The notes below the pieces were generated by a model. It searched no databases. It worked only from the letters and a program-made list of their open reading frames with translations, and was not told where the DNA came from. Positions 7,955-11,917 of a stretch of DNA of 11,917 nt are shown here, in pieces; the stretch's first letter is position 1; every line of letters starts with the position of its first letter. The position numbers and the translations under genes are program-made. Origin of the DNA: JAVXAG01 sp036660615. GTDB lineage: Bacteria; Bacillota; Clostridia; Peptostreptococcales; Anaerovoracaceae. Location: NCBI GenBank assembly GCA_036660615.1, contig JAVXAG010000056.1:1-11917 (forward strand). The letters run 5' to 3'.

Positions 7955-8062
7955 GTCGAAACCCCTAAAAATAGGGCGAAATTTGTTGTGGACAACTCCT
8001 ATAATAAATTATATGAAATCCAAAAATAAAACTAAATTCTAAAATTTATCATAGAATATTTT

Positions 8063-8070
8063 GAGGTGAT
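8063..8070 (+). promoter_or_regulatory. Shine-Dalgarno that fixes a TTG start
   Basis: GAGGTGAT is a near-perfect anti-16S match. The GTG inside it (8066) could be read as a start in frame, but it is part of the ribosome binding site. TTG at 8075, 4 nt after this block, is the properly spaced start. Confidence 0.8.
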
Positions 8071-8074
8071 TTTT

Positions 8075-9268
8075 TTGAATATAATAATATATAGGGGTAC
8101 TCATCAAATAGGTGGATGCGTAACCGAAATATCGACTGTTAAAACACGACTCATTATTGATTTTGGAAAAGAACTCCCAGATGAAAACAACATAAAAAAC
8201 CATAACACCTTAATGATAAATGGAGTAAGCAAAAAGGATAAAACGCAAAAGTGCGACGGTGTATTGTTTACTCATTATCATGATGATCACATGGGATTAA
8301 TTGATGAAATTATAAGTGGCGTTCCACTTTATATGGGAGAAGCGTCCAAAGAAATATACTATGCAAACGAAAACCACAAAAGGACTGTACCTTTAGATAC
8401 AATAAAAAAGATAAGTACATTTAAAAATGGTGAAAGATTTTTAATTGGTGATATATATGTAACACCAATTATGGTGGATCATTCGGCTTTTGATGCATAT
8501 ATGTTTTTGATTGAGGCAGAAGGTAAAAAAGTTTTGCATACTGGTGACTATCGAGGACATGGAATAAAAGGTTATAGTTTGCTGTCTGATCTCAAGAGAA
8601 ATGCAGGTGTTGTCGATGTTGTTATTACAGAGGGAACTACCTTATCAAAACCAAAACAGATTATTAAAACAGAGAAAGAATTGGAGGAGACTGCTAGTTT
8701 TTTACTTAATCAGTATAAATATGTTTTTGTAATATGTTCGCCTACTAACATTGATAGAATTAGCAGTTTCCTTGATGCTACATCAAAGAGCAAATACTTT
8801 ATTTGTGACAGTTATCAGATGGAGATACTTGATATTGCAAGAAAGTATGGAAGCATTTATTCGTCTAATTACAAATTTGCAAATGTAATTCAGCTGAATA
8901 AGGATTTGGAGATAGAAAAAAGAGGATTTACTATGGTGGTAAGAGCAAATCGTAAGTTTGAAAGGATTATGGAGAATTATAAAAATAATTTTCAGGAAAG
9001 CACTTTGGTTATTTACTCTATGTGGAGTAGATACTTAAAAAAGGCAGAAAGTAGTGCTAACAAGTTGCTGAAAGGCTTTAAATATGTAGTAAAACTCCAT
9101 ACCGGCGGTCATGGTTCAGTAGATTTTATTGAACAAGTTTGTAGTGCCTTGCAACCAACGACGGCGGTTATTCCCATACATACCGAAAAACCTGAGAATA
9201 TAAAACTGGGAAAATATCAAAACAAGCTAGTTTTGTTAAATGATGGGGAAAAATATTCCATAGAATAA
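8075..9268 (+). CDS. MBL-fold/beta-CASP nuclease-like metallo-hydrolase (RNase J-like)
   Basis: A cytosolic metallo-beta-lactamase-fold enzyme of 397 residues counted from the TTG start, probably a zinc-dependent RNA or DNA nuclease. The metal-binding motif HYHDDH is at 67-72, His136 is in VDHSAFD and Asp158 is in HTGDYRG. DVVITEGTTL (about 181-190) opens a beta-CASP-like insertion. Near the C-terminus, HTGGHGS (342-348) and IPIHTE (366-371) match the histidines that close the active site in RNase J and CPSF73-type proteins. True RNase J is about 550 residues with an extra C-terminal domain that is absent here, so this is a shorter relative and I assign no symbol. The start is TTG after GAGGTGAT; a GTG start at 8066 would add three residues but would lie inside the ribosome binding site. 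No terminator is seen before the lysozyme gene 66 nt on, so the two may share a transcript. Confidence 0.9.
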   Translation: MNIIIYRGTHQIGGCVTEISTVKTRLIIDFGKELPDENNIKNHNTLMINGVSKKDKTQKCDGVLFTHYHDDHMGLIDEIISGVPLYMGEASKEIYYANENHKRTVPLDTIKKISTFKNGERFLIGDIYVTPIMVDHSAFDAYMFLIEAEGKKVLHTGDYRGHGIKGYSLLSDLKRNAGVVDVVITEGTTLSKPKQIIKTEKELEETASFLLNQYKYVFVICSPTNIDRISSFLDATSKSKYFICDSYQMEILDIARKYGSIYSSNYKFANVIQLNKDLEIEKRGFTMVVRANRKFERIMENYKNNFQESTLVIYSMWSRYLKKAESSANKLLKGFKYVVKLHTGGHGSVDFIEQVCSALQPTTAVIPIHTEKPENIKLGKYQNKLVLLNDGEKYSIE

Positions 9269-9334
9269 TTTGTCGTAATATGTTACAATTTTATAGATTA
9301 GAGTAACAAAGGAAAAGAAATATAAGGGGATAAA

Positions 9335-10156
9335 ATGAAACGAAAGACGACGAAAAGAGCCAAAATACTCATGTGCTTTATGATAGCTATTATTATTGTC
9401 TTTGGTGGACTGATTATTAAGTCCATATATAATATTGCTATAAATGCTAATGGGCAAGAGTATATACAGAGGAACTATTATAATTTGGAAAACATATATG
9501 AAAAAAACGGTCTTAAATATTATGATGATGGGGAAATTACATCACTAGCAGGCATCGATGTATCTACATACCAAAAAAATATTGATTGGCAGCAGGTAAA
9601 AGATAGTGGTATAGATTTCGCTATTATTCGAGCTGGCTACAGAACTAGAGTAGGTGGAGAAATCCACATTGATGATAAATTCCAAAGTAATATAAAAAAT
9701 GCTACAAGTGTGGGTATGGATGTTGGAGTATATTTTTTCTCTCAAGCGATTTCCAAGAGAGAAGCAAGGGAAGAAGCTCGTTTTGCAGTAAATGCAGTCA
9801 AAGGATATGATCTTTCTTACCCAATTGTTTTTGATATGGAATACGTAGATGGTGAAGATAGAATAAAAGTTTTGACCAATGAGGAAAAAACAGACATTGC
9901 AGTTGCTTTCTGCAAGGAAGTAAAGCGGTATGGTTACAAACCTATGATATATGGAAATACAAATTGGTTGACTGGGGAAGTTTCTTTGGAGGATTTTGAA
10001 GATTACGACCTTTGGTTAGCCGATTATTCGGACAACCCAGAGTTTATCTATAAATTCAAAATGTGGCAATATACTCATCTGGGTAGAGTTGATGGGATAA
10101 AAGGAAATGTTGATTTGAATGTATTGTTTAAAGAAAAAGAAAAAGAAGAACGTTGA
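9335..10156 (+). CDS. Membrane-anchored GH25 lysozyme (muramidase)
   Basis: A glycoside hydrolase family 25 enzyme of 273 residues that cleaves the MurNAc-GlcNAc bond of peptidoglycan outside the membrane. A basic N-terminus and a hydrophobic segment (about 11-30) with no clear signal-peptidase site suggest a membrane-anchored enzyme. The catalytic domain begins at GIDVSTYQ (73-80, Asp75). The acid pair Asp167 and Glu169 is in PIVFDMEY, and LWLADY (226-231) and MWQYTH (243-248) are further family signatures. GNVDLNV near the end matches the closing strand. The ribosome binding site AAGGGG lies 5 nt before the ATG. A weak promoter, TTGTCG (9270-9275), 16 nt, TATAGA (9292-9297), may serve it. 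No wall-binding repeats follow. The tail KEKEKEER is encoded by DNA that also forms the terminator stem. It is probably a housekeeping wall-remodelling enzyme; a phage endolysin is less likely because no phage genes or holin are near. Confidence 0.95.
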   Translation: MKRKTTKRAKILMCFMIAIIIVFGGLIIKSIYNIAINANGQEYIQRNYYNLENIYEKNGLKYYDDGEITSLAGIDVSTYQKNIDWQQVKDSGIDFAIIRAGYRTRVGGEIHIDDKFQSNIKNATSVGMDVGVYFFSQAISKREAREEARFAVNAVKGYDLSYPIVFDMEYVDGEDRIKVLTNEEKTDIAVAFCKEVKRYGYKPMIYGNTNWLTGEVSLEDFEDYDLWLADYSDNPEFIYKFKMWQYTHLGRVDGIKGNVDLNVLFKEKEKEER

Positions 10157-10178
10157 TGAATCAAGGTTCTTCTTTTTT
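10141..10178. terminator. Intrinsic terminator overlapping the lysozyme 3' end
   Basis: AAAAGAAGAAC (10141-10151) pairs with GTTCTTCTTTT (10166-10176), and TTGAT (10053 offset aside, at 10153-10157) pairs with ATCAA (10160-10164) inside it, leaving a 2-nt loop and one G-G mismatch. T continues to 10178. The stop codon of the lysozyme gene (10154-10156) lies in the upper stem. Read from the - strand, it ends in a T-rich run, so it could also stop the short - strand transcript. Confidence 0.88.
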
Positions 10179-10186
10179 AGTGAAAG

Positions 10187-10234
10187 TTACTGTTTCATTA
10201 TAAGTTTTTTTATCTCAGTCATTTTTTCATCCAT
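10187..10234 (-). CDS. Possible 15-residue micro-ORF with strong ribosome binding site
   Basis: Read on the - strand: GGGAGG (10249-10244), 9 nt, then ATG and 15 sense codons before TAA, giving MDEKMTEIKKLIMKQ. The peptide is charged and amphipathic-looking, with no known family. A possible promoter sits just upstream, and the bidirectional hairpin at 10141-10178 lies just downstream. The good spacing is the only strong sign of translation; chance cannot be excluded. It could be a small peptide, a leader or the relic of a longer gene. Confidence 0.35.
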   Translation of the reverse strand: MDEKMTEIKKLIMKQ

Positions 10235-10283
10235 AATATTCAACCTCCCTTGTTATAGTATTTTGCACACAAATTGGGCAAAC
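10229..10283. repeat. 55-bp contig-end duplicate, left copy
   Basis: These 55 bp are identical to 10384-10438. This copy stops exactly where the N run starts. It carries the start codon, ribosome binding site and promoter-like bases of the - strand micro-ORF. See the gap entry for its probable origin as an assembly overlap. Confidence 0.95.
10252..10281 (-). promoter_or_regulatory. Possible - strand promoter upstream of the micro-ORF
   Basis: Read on the - strand: TTGCCC (10281-10276), 18 nt, TATAAC (10257-10252). The -10 is 5 of 6 to consensus and the -35 is 4 of 6. The start site would fall almost on the GGGAGG, giving a very short leader. The same bases recur at 10407-10436 because of the duplicated contig end. 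Confidence 0.35.
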
Positions 10284-10383
10284 NNNNNNNNNNNNNNNNN
10301 NNNNNNNNNNNNNNNNNNNNNNNNNNNNNNNNNNNNNNNNNNNNNNNNNNNNNNNNNNNNNNNNNNNNNNNNNNNNNNNNNNN
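10284..10383. other. 100-N scaffold gap, probably with no missing DNA
   Basis: Exactly 100 N, the customary placeholder for a gap of unknown size. The sequence ending at its left edge and the sequence starting at its right edge are the same 55 bp. Two contigs that overlap by 55 bp and were joined without merging would look just like this. If merged, the lysozyme-to-lnt interval shrinks by 155 bp. Confidence 0.9.
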
Positions 10384-10438
10384 ATCCATAATATTCAACC
10401 TCCCTTGTTATAGTATTTTGCACACAAATTGGGCAAAC
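10384..10438. repeat. 55-bp contig-end duplicate, right copy
   Basis: Identical to 10229-10283, and it starts exactly at the end of the N run. It leads directly into the lnt ribosome binding site region. It is not independent evidence for a second micro-ORF or promoter. Confidence 0.95.
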
Positions 10439-10452
10439 TATGAAAAAACTTT

Positions 10453-10457
10453 GGAGG
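10453..10457 (+). promoter_or_regulatory. Shine-Dalgarno that fixes the lnt TTG start
   Basis: GGAGG lies 7 nt before TTG at 10465. An in-frame TGA at 10441 excludes a start further upstream. The nearby ATG at 10440 is in another frame, which closes after fewer than 50 codons. Confidence 0.85.
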
Positions 10458-10464
10458 AAGATTA

Positions 10465-11917
10465 TTGACTTTTATTTGCCCACTTATATCTGCTGTTTTG
10501 ACGGCTATTGCTTTCAGCAAGGAACAACTTGGAATTATTTGTCTGGTTTCATTGGTTCCTCTATTTCTATATATTTTAAAAGATAATAAATTCATTACTA
10601 GTGTCTTTTTATTTCAATTATTTTATCATATATTATTGTTCTATTGGCTATACGAACTGTGTCCACTGGACGACTTTGGCCTTGGGAAAATATCATCTTA
10701 TGTGGTAATATCAGTTGTAATTCTAATATTAAGTCTTATTGTTAGTATTGTATTTGTTATACCATTTCTAATCTGCCAAAAATTCCTTTACGGTCTTTCA
10801 ATGTGTCAAAGGACTGTCGTTTTTGCCATACTATTTGTATTGTCCGAATGGCTGTTACAGTCTATGGGGACATTATCTTTTCCATGGGGGAGAATTGGCA
10901 CTATTTTGTATGGGTATCCAAGGCTATTGCGATTGGCATCTATCTTTGGAAGCCTAGGGATGACACTATTTATTTTGCTTGTAAATCTATTTATTTCCAA
11001 GGCAATACTTGGGGAAAGAATTATGTGGGTGATAGTTACAATATTATTAGTTTGCAATTTTGCATGGGGTAATGTGGAGATTAACGTATTTGACGGAGAA
11101 GAAAAGGAATGTAATAAAATCCCTGTAGCAATTGTTCAGGGAGGTCTTGGCGCTGACCAAAAATGGGATACCACCAAAGAAGAAACTATTGAAAGGTATA
11201 TTTCTTTGTCAAAGAGAGCAAATAAGGGTACAAAGATAATCGTGTATCCAGAAACAGCAATACCAATAGATATTGTAAAAAATACTAAAAAAGCTAAGGT
11301 ATTCAAAAGTTTTGCGAAAGAATATGATACTACTTTAATTCTGGGAGCCTATGAGCAGAGTGGGGATAAGAAATACAATGCTTTATATGCATTCACACCT
11401 GATGGGAAAATATCAAAACCACAGTACAAGCGAATACTAGTTCCATTTGGGGAATATCTTCCGATGGCAAACATTTTGAGTAATTTTATTCCTGGCAAAA
11501 AATATAATATGCTTGCAGGTGATACTGCGGTGGCGCTGAAAATTCCAGAGGCAAAAATCGGTGGACTGATATGCTACGAATCAATCTTCCCTAGCATTGC
11601 AAGGAAAGCGGTTAAGGAAAAAAATGTGGATTTGCTGGTCGTTTCCAGCAACGATTCTTGGTTTGGTAAATCAACGGCTTTGACTCAGCATTTTGGACAC
11701 TCTGTTATGAGAGCAGTAGAGAATGGCAGATGCATCTTGCATGGGGCAAACACAGGCATAACGGCTATAATAGACCAATATGGCAGAGTTAGTTGTAGAG
11801 CAGAACTTTTGTTGCCACAGATACTAAAAGGCCAATGTTATTGTAATTCAAAGAAAACAATTTATTCATATATTGGAGATGTAGTGGTTTTGCCAGGAAT
11901 GATAATTGTACTGTATG
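10465..11917 (+). CDS. lnt: Apolipoprotein N-acyltransferase, 3' end beyond the window
   Basis: A membrane enzyme that adds the third acyl chain to the N-terminal cysteine of diacylglyceryl lipoproteins, after Lgt and Lsp. The frame stays open for 484 codons to the window edge. About 200 N-terminal residues are mostly hydrophobic, with several membrane segments (for example 5-37, 76-103, 116-130, 157-177 and 186-200) and the conserved FPWGRIG (139-145). A nitrilase-like domain follows, with the full triad: Glu263 in YPETAIP, Lys322 in YKRILVPFGEYLP (Glu330 also conserved) and Cys370 in GLICYESIFP. SSNDSWFG (394-401) and ANTGIT (428-433) fit the family. A last hydrophobic stretch (VVVLPGMIIVLY) begins the C-terminal membrane segment; roughly 20-40 residues are probably missing. 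The start is TTG at 10465; a caller restricted to ATG would start at Met113 (10801) and lose the N-terminal membrane domain. Confidence 0.95.
   Translation, partial: MTFICPLISAVLTAIAFSKEQLGIICLVSLVPLFLYILKDNKFITSVFLFQLFYHILLFYWLYELCPLDDFGLGKISSYVVISVVILILSLIVSIVFVIPFLICQKFLYGLSMCQRTVVFAILFVLSEWLLQSMGTLSFPWGRIGTILYGYPRLLRLASIFGSLGMTLFILLVNLFISKAILGERIMWVIVTILLVCNFAWGNVEINVFDGEEKECNKIPVAIVQGGLGADQKWDTTKEETIERYISLSKRANKGTKIIVYPETAIPIDIVKNTKKAKVFKSFAKEYDTTLILGAYEQSGDKKYNALYAFTPDGKISKPQYKRILVPFGEYLPMANILSNFIPGKKYNMLAGDTAVALKIPEAKIGGLICYESIFPSIARKAVKEKNVDLLVVSSNDSWFGKSTALTQHFGHSVMRAVENGRCILHGANTGITAIIDQYGRVSCRAELLLPQILKGQCYCNSKKTIYSYIGDVVVLPGMIIVLY

Larger units (their letters stand above)
7821..7995. 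other. Cluster of DnaA-box-like sites
   Basis: Four 9-mers match or nearly match the DnaA box TTATNCACA. TGTGGATAA at 7821-7829 is exact on the - strand, TTATGCACA at 7895-7903 is exact on the + strand, TGTGCATAA at 7943-7951 is exact on the - strand, and TGTGGACAA at 7987-7995 has one mismatch on the - strand. TATGGATAA at 7910-7918 is a further one-mismatch site. All lie in the non-coding gap between divergent genes. The open frame over this stretch (7845-8042) has no ribosome binding site. DnaA binding is inferred from consensus only. The role could be origin, titration cluster or gene regulation. Confidence 0.72.

Noticed and set aside
7845..8042. 65-codon open frame in the htpG/nuclease intergenic region
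   Set aside because: No ribosome binding site, no recognisable protein, and it runs through DnaA boxes and inverted repeats that explain the sequence better.
8066..8074. GTG start for the MBL-fold nuclease
   Set aside because: The GTG is part of the GAGGTGAT ribosome binding site; TTG at 8075 has proper spacing and leads straight into the conserved domain.
9335..10156. GH25 lysozyme as evidence of a prophage
   Set aside because: No holin, tail, capsid, integrase or phage regulator is nearby, and the N-terminal membrane anchor fits a cellular enzyme better.
10229..10438. 55-bp direct repeat as an attachment site, IS target duplication or tandem gene duplication
   Set aside because: The copies end exactly at the gap edges, and no integrase or transposase is near; contig overlap is simpler.
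10119..10468. Two open frames that cross the N run
   Set aside because: They exist only because N reads as open and because the 55-bp contig end is duplicated.
10440..10586. ATG-started frame just before lnt
   Set aside because: It closes after fewer than 50 codons, shows no family resemblance, and is out of frame with the Lnt motifs.
10803..11072. Open frames on both strands inside the lnt region
   Set aside because: They are out-of-frame shadows of lnt, whose own frame carries the full set of Lnt motifs.
1..11917. CRISPR array, tRNA, rRNA or riboswitch
   Set aside because: No regularly spaced repeats, no tRNA-like cloverleaf and no recognised aptamer core were seen on reading both strands; no covariance-model search could be run.

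Overview
The window is low-GC, densely coded bacterial DNA read with the standard bacterial code: TGA ends several genes and Trp is TGG. It has GGAGG-type ribosome binding sites, TTG starts, a perfect CIRCE heat-shock operator and clostridial-style proteins. These point to a Firmicute, most likely class Clostridia. I cannot name a genus.

Region 1 (about 44-5805, + strand) is a compact five-gene run that ends in a bidirectional hairpin terminator. It holds a Nudix hydrolase, a large PLD-like/SF2 helicase/DUF3427 protein, a 128-residue protein with an RNase H-like layout, a transglutaminase-like lipoprotein and a DUF7309/DUF6930-like protein. The first three are translationally coupled (4-nt gap, then an ATGA overlap). 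They look like one nucleic-acid-processing module, possibly anti-phage or repair. The last two are more loosely spaced and may only share the transcript.

Region 2 (5829-7764, - strand) is htpG (bacterial Hsp90), with a sigma-A-like promoter whose expected start site lies inside a perfect CIRCE. This implies control by the HrcA repressor.

Region 3 (7765-8062) is a non-coding, AT-rich stretch between divergent genes. It carries four DnaA-box-like sites. Two of them sit in the arms of a perfect 14-bp inverted repeat that encloses a perfect 16-bp palindrome. It could be a DnaA-box cluster, a displaced replication origin or a DnaA-responsive promoter region. It is the most unusual non-coding structure in the window.

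Region 4 (8075-10178, + strand) encodes a metallo-beta-lactamase/beta-CASP nuclease-like protein (TTG start) and a membrane-anchored GH25 lysozyme. The lysozyme's last codons form one arm of a strong terminator.

Region 5 (10179-11917) holds a 15-codon ORF on the - strand with a good ribosome binding site, a 100-N scaffold gap flanked by exactly the same 55 bp on both sides, and the start of an apolipoprotein N-acyltransferase (lnt) gene that runs off the right edge. The gap looks artificial: the two contigs appear to overlap by 55 bp.
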